From: Datisca glomerata
Lineage: Eukaryota > Streptophyta > Magnoliopsida > Cucurbitales > Datiscaceae
Length of the DNA: 64,000 nucleotides
Assembly: GCA_003255025.1 (NCBI GenBank)
Contig: QANY01013250.1
Location: 930,001 to 994,000 of the forward strand
Direction: 5' to 3'
Part shown: positions 21,670-31,936 of the stretch, piece after piece
How the letters are laid out: each line of letters begins with the position of its first letter
How positions within the stretch are numbered: position 1 is the first letter of the stretch
The notes under the pieces: model-generated
The model's database searches: none
Told to the model about the DNA's origin: nothing
What the model saw: the letters and a program-made list of their open reading frames with translations, nothing else
Position numbers and translations under genes: made by a program

Positions 21670-24238
21670 TCATGCATCATCCTGGGGTGGCGCATGAGAT
21701 CTAAAACCTCGACCCCGTCCACGATATCCTCTTCCACGGCCACGACCTAGAAAATTGCAATCCATTATACTTAACAGCTTCAGTTCAAATCCATTTAAGA
21801 TCTTGATGTTACTAACAAACAACAGATTGGAAAATTATGAAATAATGAGAAAAGGGAGCAGGGAAAAGACTAAATGCATTTCTACAATCAATGTTAAAAA
21901 GGAGAAACTCCTGATCATGACTACCAGAATCAAGTTCAATCCACACCCAGAAACAGGGAGGAATTACCACGGCCAGCTGCTTCTTGATTGTATCTACCGT
22001 CTTGTTGGAAATCATTCTGAGATCCATTGTATCCACCCCTCCAACGGCCACGTAGACTGTGCCCTCTCTCTCTACCCCATCCCCTACCCCTAAGGTTGTT
22101 CTGGTTACGATCCCAGCCTCCATCCTCATATTCAGCAGACAAAATACCATTACCTGCCACATTGAAATACATGATTAGCTTCTAATTGACTATTGAAACA
22201 AGGCGATCTTAAAAGTTTACATTAAGAAATAGAGAATATGAACTAATCACAAATCTTTCCAACTTTCTAGCAGTGTAAGTTGTTTCCAGACCTTGTAATA
22301 TATTCTTACCCCATCAGATAATCATCACATAGCAATCAAGAAGAGCAACTCTGAGCAAACTGAATCAGTAGCCAGCATTCCAGCATAAAAATAATAGCAT
22401 AAATAATTAAGCAAAAACCTATACCTCTAGCTCTTGATCTTCCTCTTCCACCATGACCCCGACTCAATCCATAAGACGAACCATCTACATCACACCACTA
22501 AGCAATTAGATGAAAGATGATGTCTAGAAAATAAGAAAGCAGTTGTAAGAAATGCCACTACCTCCTTCAAAATCATATCCGGCGGATGCCTTCACCTGCT
22601 CAGCGGGTAAAGGAGGTTGGTACCTGAAGTCGGCAACCATTCTTCAATTATAAATATAACACGTTCCAGAGGGATATGGAGATATATTTTGTTAAAGACA
22701 CCAGTAAGAAACAAAGGCAACTTATACAAACAAAAAATGAAAACTAATAGGCAATAATGTTTATGTCCTGCTCATGCGACAAACTAACAACTGCTTGACA
22801 CATATGACTTACAGAAAAATAAAAGACACTATAGTGCAAAATGTGCAATGGTGATCAGTAAGCACCAGCAATACCATAAGTATCCTAGAACCAAAACAGG
22901 GGAGATTATTTAGAACGTTTCTGGTTCTGTTTGACGAAATAACTCGACCAACTACTAGTGCGGATGTGGAAACTAGACCATAGGTTTACATTTAGCAAAA
23001 AAAGCAACCACTCAGAACTTACCCAATAGAGGACGTATTCAATTCCTTCTTTGAAAGGGTGATTACAATCACAGACACATGCCTCGTAGTTTCCAGACTG
23101 TGACCAATAACATTTGTAACACACTACAAAATCAATAACGAAACACGGGTGGTAGATCAATTAATGCTTGAGTGAACCAGTTTTGAAGATCTCTTACGGA
23201 AGAAGGCCTTCCTCCAATGGCTCCCATGTATCAGTTATGTCTGTCGACCCAATTGAGGTAATTTGATGAAGACCCACAGTGCGTCTCTGCATTGACAACA
23301 ACAGCACCATTTCATTCCAAATTTACATCAAAAGTCAAGCTTCATAAATTATAGCTCAAGTCAAAAAGAAACCTTTATCAGCTCAACTATGGTTACAGAC
23401 TTGTTTATAGCTCTCCCCATTGCCTTGAACACAATTTCATCAGATCCTTTTTCCTGCGAAGAATCAAGTAAATCACAAGAGATAGAATTATTAGTTAATA
23501 AAAAATTTAAAAACACATTATGCGTCGTTAATCTAAACTGAATTAACTTTTAAGAATAAAAAGGTTTAAAAACAAAATGAGTCAAATTCCATATCTATGA
23601 ACGTATACTTCTATAAAATCATATGCATGCCCGAAATATGTAGCTGAATATTCAACCATACTATTCAAACAGTCAAGCATTCTAAACGTTTAAAAAATAG
23701 AGTTCTGATAGTATCTTGCCTCTTCTGTATGAATAAGATATTACCATGCTCACGAACGTATCAGGCTGTCTCATAAAGAAGCATTAGCACCATCATGTAT
23801 TCAATGCATACGGTTAAGTGTATACCACTTTTCCTAGAGTTAGGTATAGTTACTTAGACTTTCAGAGTTATTAGTTACGGCTTCAGTTATTATAGAGTCA
23901 TCCAGTGTCTTCATAACCAAAATAAACTCAGCTCACAGTAACTCTTAACTTTCATTAAAAGTTCATGGCCATAAATGTGCATGCATGCAAGCTTTACACA
24001 CGTCTTTCAAATAAATAACGCATATTACATACACTTGCATAGGATCGACGGGGAAAGAGAGAATAACAAGCCAACTAATTTCACAGAACTATACGTGCAG
24101 CAGAGAGATATAAACCTGAAGCAGAGTCATGGCATATGTGATGTAATTGCGCATCCTTCCCTGACTCGTAATCCGAATCTCATTCTCATCAATTGGCATC
24201 TCTGCCCGCGGCTTTTCCACTCTCTGGTACCGATCCAT
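21670..24238 (-). CDS. Alba-domain RGG protein, copy B, intact (8 coding exons)
   Basis: Exons: 24116-24238, 23373-23453, 23198-23286, 23023-23097, 22562-22623, 22425-22484, 21968-22153 and 21670-21746. All borders are GT-AG and the frame closes to 250 aa. The Alba domain covers roughly residues 15-120: start MDRYQRVEKPR, EIRITSQGRMRNYITYA, VFKAMGRAINKSVTIVELIK, SIGSTDITDTWEP, LETTRHVSVIVITLSKKELN. From about 145 a glycine/arginine-rich RGG tail runs to RGRGRGFRSHAPPQDDA at the end. Arabidopsis relatives (At1g76010/At1g20220 type) bind RNA and act in mRNA stability and stress granules; here that is inference. Unlike copy A it has the intron-6 donor GT, no exon-7 frameshift and no early stop. 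A 5' UTR intron is likely (donor near 24,463). Confidence 0.9.
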
Positions 24239-24515
24239 CTACTCCAGCAAAACAAAATCGAATGTGGAAATCTCGCACTGTCAAAAACAATGCCAGGACT
24301 TCAAATTAAGAATACGAGAATGAGATAAAAGAAGAAGAAGAATGACAGTATAACTTCAGGGAAACACAATCAGAAGCTAGTGAAGGGAATGTACAACAAA
24401 AGAACAGAGAAAGGAATTATGGCTAATGAAGCTAGGGTTTTGTTTCCCACCTGAGACTTACCTTGATTCAAACGGACAGATAAAATACGCTTTACGGAGA
24501 AAGAGCATGCTTCAC

Positions 24516-24540
24516 TTACAAAAGTACGGTCCTTAAATAC
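24516..24540 (-). promoter_or_regulatory. TATA-like box just outside copy B, possible new promoter of Alba B
   Basis: Minus strand GTATTTAAGG at about 24,526-24,535 lies about 10-15 bp beyond the end of the duplicated segment, right upstream of the copied non-coding exon. The promoter shared with DMP was not carried along, so transcription of Alba B would have to start from sequence at the insertion site. Weak consensus. Confidence 0.35.
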
Positions 24541-24739
24541 TCACCACACCCTTCCGTCTACTTCTTCTCTGTTCGCTAAAATTATAGACCAAAATTTTAC
24601 CAAATTTTAATTGCGGAAATGGTGATATAATTATCTTTGACAAGAAAAAAGAAAAGAAATGGTGATATAATTATAAAAAAAACCATGGCATATTTTACTG
24701 GACTTGTCTCCTCTCCATCTAGGGTTTGTATAATTTTTC

Positions 24740-25155
24740 GGGAAAAGTACACAGCACCCCCTTATATTTATTAAAAAATACGAACACTCCTTTTAGTTTT
24801 GAAAAATACATAAACCTCCATTCACATTTCATTTTATGAACAAAAAATCTCAAAATCATTAAATATTTACTTATCTGCTTTTAATTATTTTTAATACCAA
24901 AAATATCTTCCCTTAACCATCATTAATGGGCATTGACATAAAAAATTAAGGGGACTGTGGGCATTAATTTGGGTAAGGGTCTGATGGTGTGTCTGATAAG
25001 TGTATCAGGTAAGATGAAAACTTAGAGCTATTTTGATCATTTCACTTAAAAAATTATTCTGTTATAATAGATTGGACTTATATGTCTTTTCTGAAAGTAA
25101 ATGGGTTGTCTGTATCTTTTAGGCAAACCTCAAAAGGTGTTAGTGTATTTTTTCC
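24740..25155. mobile_element. MITE-like element with terminal inverted repeats
   Basis: Left end GGGAAAAGTACACAGCACCC; the right end read from the opposite strand is GGAAAAAATACACTAACACC followed by TTTTGAGGTTTG. About 416 bp, no coding. Termini of the form GGAAAAGTACACTAACACC are common in plant non-autonomous elements. No exact target duplication seen. Confidence 0.5.
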
Positions 25156-25164
25156 TCATTTTTA

Positions 25165-25617
25165 AGAATCGACCAAATCGGTTCGGTCGGTACTTTTACT
25201 ACGGTAATTGTAATCGATTCGGTTAATTTACATAATTAAATTTTCGATTCGATTATATTTTACAATAAACTTGTAATATTTTCGAACCGATTACAACCAT
25301 TTTTTAATATATAGATATATATTTTAAGTAAACATAAATTTTTAAAAGTTAATGAATTAAACATATATTATTAAAAATTAGACATAAGTTATTAATTAGA
25401 GATAATATATTAATTGTGTTGAGTTTCCATGTTTTCAATTTAATTATTTTTTGGAAGTTTTATAATTATAGCCGAACCAGTTACAAGTAATCGAATAGAA
25501 CCGATTACTTCAATTTCATTCGGTTCGGTCCGGTTCGGTATTTTAGATAATCAACGAATTTTGTTTGATTACAAAAATATATTACTAACTGACTGAACCG
25601 GACCGTATACACCCCTA
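25165..25617. mobile_element. truncated TIR element with GGTTCGG-rich ends
   Basis: Starts with clustered CGGTTCGGTCGG words and ends with CCGAACCG-type words and ACACCCCTA, the same terminal style as the element at 56,623-57,874. The left terminal TAGGGGTG is missing. AT-rich, non-coding interior. Confidence 0.4.
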
Positions 25618-26302
25618 TCTCCATTACACATTTCCCTCAATTTACCGCAATACACTCTTAGATGGTTGACATCCATTAATTTGTTTTTAAATGGCTAAGA
25701 TTTGTTTTTTCCCATTGATAAGTAAACAATAAATTTAACTCAAGTTAAGTACATATTTAAAAACTTTACTCAAAAATAAATGGGCCCTTCACTCCCCTGT
25801 AAAATAAAATATCTTAGTTTAAACACTTTTCCTACATTAATTACAATTTTTTTCTTAATGATTACAAATTTTCCACATTCGCCGTTGTTTAAAAATCCAT
25901 GATTATATTCTGAAGTAATTTTGGTGAAATTTTTTTAATCCTCATCATTTATCGTGCCAATTTGTGATTACAAGTATAAATCATATAAAAAGTCAAATTA
26001 ACAATCAAATTGCAAGAGCTACAAATGTAGAAAAGATTGACGCACTGTAAAAAAACGTTGATAAAAACTACAAGCAAAATTCCAACTTCCCAAGTACATA
26101 CCAACGAAATTGGAAATTATATGCTTTAGAGAGACCAAGAGGCCTTTTTCTTGTTTAAGTGGCCACACGACAACTGTGTTAATACAGTTTGCTTTCATTT
26201 TTCTTGCTTAAGAGAATAATGTAGCATTTTTTGTTGAAGTATTTATAAATTAGGCTGGAAAATTTGTAACCAGGGTAGAAAATTTATTTAAACTAAATTT
26301 TT

Positions 26303-27203
26303 TGTTTCGGGGTTCAGATGATCTGTGTGTGAGTGATTAGTCTATGCCAAGTATGCCTGGGAACGTGGGAGTCGGTGGTCGAACGGTGAAGGACAAGCAA
26401 CCTTAGGCAGCCGTCGGAAAGTGACAAATACCTTTAAGACTCAAATGTAGATGAGAAATTCGAGGAGAGAATATTCTCCGTGTTAGACCTCGGTATTCGT
26501 GAGAATTCATTTCCCCATAATAATGTTAGGGACACCTTTATATAGATGGGGTCGAGTGTTGACCACACGCATGCAAATCGTGTGTGTAGACAGAAACTGA
26601 TGCCAACAAGAGTTGTGTATCCAGACAGAGACTTCCACCAACAAGGGTCGCGTGTCCAGACATAAACTGTCTCAAGAGTCGCGTGCCTAAAACGTGATCA
26701 CACACTAAAAACGTGACAACATGCTTAAAAGTGTCACATCCATAAAACGACGTAACATAGGAGGCCGCGCCCGGGGTTCCCCCGCGTGGTGGCGTGGGAG
26801 GCCGCGCCCGGGGTTCTCCCCTTGGCGGCGTGGGAGGCCGCGCCCGGGGTTCCCCCCATGGCAGCGNACTTCCAAGACTCGTAAGGCGGCTACATCCTTC
26901 AAGGAGATCTTCTCATCTCGATGCCCTAATCTTACCTGACCACAACCCTCAGATTGTTCTCAGACGATAAAAGACCTTCAAATCTTTGTCACTAAACTCG
27001 AACATGAAGTAAAACATTTAATGCTTAATTTCATATAATAAGATCGACACCTTTATAAAAACATGTGCGCCTTTTACAAATGTTCATTGTCATTATCACG
27101 CACTGATAAATGTTATTCCACGTAAGCGCTACATGGATCTGTCTTTAGACGCCACGTGTTTCTTCTGACTCGTTACTATTAACGATGTGGCTCGCCATTT
27201 ACA
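26303..27203 (-). repeat. 3' LTR of the Tat-like element
   Basis: About 901 bp, aligned end to end with 38,111-39,003. A minus-strand TATA box CTATATAAAGG lies at about 26,536-26,546 (matching 38,346-38,356). It holds a GC-rich triplicated block at 26,755-26,866, where the sequence has one unresolved base. Confidence 0.85.
26755..26866. repeat. GC-rich 38-40-bp tandem repeat in the 3' LTR (3 units)
   Basis: Three units built on GAGGCCGCGCCCGGGGTTC and CCCC...GGCGTGG. The other LTR has two diverged units at about 38,575-38,642. An unresolved base (n) follows the last unit. Confidence 0.75.
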
Positions 27204-27459
27204 TTAGCCCCCTGTTCAAGGTTGAGGGCACAACAATCAAGCTTGAACATATTTTCTGATTTGAGTGTTGCCTGCATTTTTGGCACTTATTCATGGGACA
27301 TACATCTTTTTGTCACTGAATTCCAATAAAACCATATCATAAAATTTAGATCTACCATAATTCACGAGTAGATGCCTTTTGGGAAAAGTCCCCATAACTT
27401 CTTTGTTCCTCGAACAAGGTGGACGAGTCTCACCCAAGACGAGACATGTCCCGACACCT

Positions 27460-27667
27460 ATACGGAGGCGTTTGAGAATGCCTTGTTCAGAGGCGTGTCA
27501 CATCACCTCGAATGAGGCGTGACAGCTCCCCATTTAGAGGCGCGCTTCAGCGCCTCGAACGAGGCATGACAGCTCCCCGTTTAGAGGCGCTGCGTCCCGT
27601 CCTTCCTTGTATAAGACGTCACAGTCTCTTCTCAGACAAGGCATGAGATCTCTCCTTCCCTATAAAC
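27460..27667 (+). promoter_or_regulatory. putative promoter of the antisense PMD gene
   Basis: A TATA box (TATAAACTAG, 27,661-27,670) lies about 50-120 nt before the first ATGs of the antisense reading frames (27,718 and 27,791). Upstream, 27,470-27,600 holds three diverged copies of a unit with CCTCGAACGAGGC(A/G)TGACAG and CTCCCC(G/A)TTTAGAGGCG, each containing a small palindrome CCTCGAACGAGG. Confidence 0.5.
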
Positions 27668-27790
27668 TAGGCAGGGTCATTCTCTCATTCTCATTTCTTA
27701 AATTTACTTTGAAGCAAATGGCCTTTAGAGAATTACTTACATTTTCCAAAACATGTCGCTCCGCCCGAATGTCCACTGAAACCTTGGGGA

Positions 27791-30700
27791 ATGTGTGACG
27801 TAGCAGAAAAAAGACTAATTAATTCCATGGGTAAAAGTTCGGAGGCGGTTGTGTCATCGTCTTCCGCGCTATTGATGGAAAATGAAGTGGCCAAAAATTA
27901 TGAAGTTCTCGAAGCGGACTCGATTCCATTACTACGGCTAACCCATGGTGACTTCCCTTCATCGCGCATCATGTATGATGGTCACACCAAGCCCACGGCG
28001 AGTTGGCCTGAGTGGTGTGAGTATTTTCTATCAAAACAGACATATATTGCAACTCTACGAGAGGCTGGCATATATGAAGCTTTAAGGGTTTGTTCACATC
28101 TCAGTATTCGTATCTGCTCGCCTGTTATTGATACTTTGGTGATGCGTTGGAGTAGGAAAACTCACTCCTCTATTGCTGCTTGGGGAGAGTTTACGCCTAC
28201 TTTAGAAGATGTCCACATGTTTTTACGTCTTCCGTCGTTTGGTAACCATGACCCGTTCAAGACCGCCTTAACCCTTGAGGAGATGGACATTCTCGAATTA
28301 CTCAAGGAAGGTTTATCACACTCTCACAAACCCGATGCAGTGGGTGTCCTAAGCAGGAAGTAAATTTTTGGCGGGTGGTTGTGCTATTTTTTCAAGGAGG
28401 TGGAGTCCTCCAAGAAGAACTTGAGGCTGTAAGTTAGAGAGGGTGCCAGATTCAAAGATGAAAGGGTCGAACTTGCTTCTTTCCTGTCCATGTGGCTCTC
28501 TCGATACATCTTCTAAGGTATGTTCTTCCTCTCTCTTTTATGCATTTAATTATGAAAATATACATATATTTAACCATACTCGCCTCGTTGACTAGGTGGG
28601 TTTAAAACTTTTCCGTTATGTCGTTTCTTCATTTATCTTTCCACTTTGTAGGTCGACCCAATGATATGGTCAGTGCGCGAGTTTTCACAATGGCCATCAC
28701 CGAGGCACCGATATTCTTGGGAAATTTATATTACTTGTTGGATCGCCTCCATGAATATCTCAAGAGGAATTTGGGATGTTACAAGATCAGCTCTTATATT
28801 GATCTGTCATTCTTACAGATGTTCACTTGGGAGCGGTTCCCAATGTGTGCCCCTTCTTAGTCTCAATCTAATATTGGCTGTGTCGGCCCCGGGCATGGGC
28901 GTGGTGCAGTAACAAACTTCTGAAGCGTCTATCTTTTTTACTGATATCGACATCTTTGGGTACTTTTTGACGCGACTCTATACCTTATGTCTATATGGTC
29001 ACGTTAAGGATGACCTATGGCCTTTTTTTGGGAAGCATATTGACTTAGGCATGTGTGGTTCTCCCCTTCGGCTCTCTGATACTGACGCGACTATGTTGGC
29101 TATCTTGACACCATCAACACTCCTGGTAGTGACTGAGCGTGCGGGAGAGGCTGGGCTGAACGAAATTTTGAGCACTTATTACCAGTGCGATGGAGTGGCT
29201 CACCAATTTGGTTTTGATCAGTGTATTCCATCGAGGCGGCGACCATATATCCAATTCAAAGAAGCCTTTGAGTATTGGATGGTAGAGGCGCGTACACATA
29301 GTAGCGTTGCATCATTTTTCCGTGTTCCCCAATCCACTCGTAAAGCCTAACGTGATGACATTAATGAAAAGATATTGGGACGCCTTGCCTGACTTGTGGT
29401 TGCAATACCCTCAATCTCCCCCTGTTGATCTACCAGAGGAAAATACTTACAGAGGGGACCTAATGCTGCGATCCATAAAACCACCTCCTAGCGGAAGAGC
29501 GAGCCAGATGACCACCACTATACCCTAGAGGAAAAGGAAGACTCCTATCATTGGTCACGAGACTTCCGTCGAAACATCCGAGGTGAGTGATTCTGATACT
29601 GACTGGGTTGATTCTTCAGCCAACCTTCCTACATCCTTCTTGAGGTTAACAGCTAACCCCAGGCTCAAATCCACATCGTTACACCGACGCCTTAGAGTAG
29701 TGACGATGGATGTCCTGGTAGAGAGGCTCGTTGATGCTTCTACTGCAGGGTACTTGGAGCCACCTCGGCGTAAATTCTAAGGTAACATCGTCAGCTCTGA
29801 CAACGAACTTCCGGTAAGTAACATATCTTTTTTTTTTTACAATTACGCTACCTTTTTACATTCTGATTACACATTAGTGAACAAATGTACTTTACATGCA
29901 GCATGTAGCTCCTCCAATGAGGTCAGTGAGGCTTGTGAAATGCTATTGCGATAGCAAGCTGGGGGCATTTTCAAGGAATCCGTAACATCTTTATCTCTAT
30001 ATATAAGTATATATGCTCTTTTTTTTCTAATTTGATCATTATGACTCAATCTTGTTGTACATCTCTTAGGTCCATGAGTCAGGAATGGTTGTGAACTCTC
30101 GATCTAATCCTGCCCTTATAGAGGTTTCGCTAACATTTCACGAGGTGAATTTTTTTTTTCGCAATGTATTTGCCTGTTTTAGTCTTTATATGCAGTTCCT
30201 CCTTAGCTCTTCCTTTCCGCTTTTTTGACACTTGTTGTTTTACTCTTTCAGAACCTTGTCGTAACTTTTTCGCCTAATTTCAGGCCAACGTCCATTAACC
30301 AGTCTGTGGGTGTGGACAACGTGGCGAATCCTTTGGTGGATTTCACTCTTAACCTAAATGCTCGAGCGCCCCCACGGACACACCATCCGAGCCCCGAATC
30401 TTACACAAGGGTAACTGCGCCTTCGTTGATTGTCTTTGTGACTTGTGCTTTGTTATTTCTGACTCGCTTCTTCTTTTCAATAGGGTTCCCTCGACATCTT
30501 CGTGAATATCCTTGAGTTTTCATCCCCCAATCCGTGGCGTGAATCCATGGGTGAACGCTCAGTCAGTCTTGATATTCCCTTGGAAGATCTGGATGATATC
30601 GGGATTGACCTCACCCTTACGGCCACATACTTTAACATTTTTGGACCTCCCACTAGGGCGCGACCTATGCTGCGAGGTGAGCCTTCCGCGCATCCAGTGA

Positions 30701-31365
30701 TGGCAAATGAGGCGTGGGTCGAGAGGGAATCCCGTCGAGAGTCTTCTCAAGATGCTCTTAGTACTGCAGAGGACCGTACCCGTCTAGTGTCTACTGTTGA
30801 GGTTGGATCAGATGGAGATACATCGATCATCGATACTGGCCAATATTCTTCTTTTTATCTAGAGTCTTTTACCCTGCCACTGTCTGGGGGTAATGTGGGA
30901 GTTTCTTGGCGTGATGGCTGACCACCTCTTACTCTCATTCTTGCAGCGGGCAGAGCGGTCACACCCTGACATAGGCTTTAGCATCATGAGAGGAATGCCC
31001 TTGGTCCGCCAGACATCTCTCACCATGTTGGCTCAGATACTCTACATTATTTATCACTCATCTCATGAGGATGCAGATCTCCGGGATCTTGCTTTCTTGT
31101 TGGGTTGCTGGTGTGACCTCCCCCTATAGGACTGAACTTAGACTGGCTTCATCCTCACATTCACACATGCAGAAGGCTTCAGATACATCATCTCAGAATT
31201 AACCAGGTAGGAGATTTTGAGGCACAAATAACGGAGCGTGATGTGATTATGGGTGGAGTAGAGGCGGAGATTAATGACATTAGAGTCAAGATAGCTAAGC
31301 ATCGTGTCATGCTAGAGCGTTACCCTATCATCTCGGGCAAACTTGCTCCTGATTTGTTTCCCTAG
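27791..31365 (+). pseudogene. plant mobile domain (PMD) protein gene carried antisense in the Tat-like element
   Basis: Plus-strand coding exons, opposite to gag-pol. The block at 27,791-28,360 reads ICSPVIDTLVMRWSRKTHS and WGEFTPTLEDVHMFLRLPSFG, the conserved N-terminal part of plant mobile domain (aminotransferase-like PMD) proteins. After an intron (about 28,516-28,651) come PIFLGNLYYLLDRLH and SFLQMFTWERFP; then 28,967-29,350 gives VAHQFGFDQCIPS, the usual C-terminal PMD signature. Further exons at 30,225-31,100 are weakly similar to anything. A charged, coiled-coil-like end (VGDFEAQITERD to YPIISGKL) stops at TAG 31,363-31,365. Several in-frame stops and shifts (for example after VLSRK and in the 28,860-28,970 stretch) indicate decay, although unrecognised introns could explain some. 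Confidence 0.72.
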
Positions 31366-31936
31366 CCATAACTTTTCTATTGCCTTTTCTTGTCTTGTAC
31401 ATTTGTAAGAAATTAATACAAAGCATGTTATTGTTTTATTTCATAGTGCATTTGCTAATACTTAGCATTTTACATCGTTTTTACTCGTTACTTAACACAA
31501 TCATTATCTACTAAGAGAATTTATAAATTAAATCAGTATATGGAGGCTGTGTTTCACTAAATAAGTGATAATTGAGATAATTAACATGATGGCCAAATTT
31601 CGCCCTTGTAATCATGTGAGTCTCAACAAATGAGTTAAGCGATTATTCTACTCCTCCCCTCCCATTTTTTTTTGCAACGGCTAAGTTCCATTTTAAGGGG
31701 GTTAGCAACATCGGTTAAAGTCTCACTAGGCATTGATATTTAATAGAGCGAAGAAAGATGGAACTTGTAGTAATATTTGAATATTTTATACATTTCTTCC
31801 TTGACCTACCTACTTTTGCTGAAACATCTTATATGCGTTTCAGGAACAAAACTTCGCTGAAATGTCACACGGTCCTAATTGCATTTCAGGAATAACCTAC
31901 ATTACAAGCTAGGAATATTAAAGAAAAAATGCAATA

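Larger units (their letters stand above)
20608..24518. repeat. duplicated Alba-DMP segment, copy B (circularly permuted)
   Basis: Order is DMP 5' part (20,608-20,998), 25 bp of filler (20,999-21,023), then Alba with its 5' UTR (21,024-about 24,518). In copy A the order is Alba then DMP. The filler joins the two outer edges of the copy A segment (17,003 and 13,090). The outer ends of copy B correspond to neighbouring points in copy A (16,623 and about 16,598), with only about 24 bp lost between them. Confidence 0.9.
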
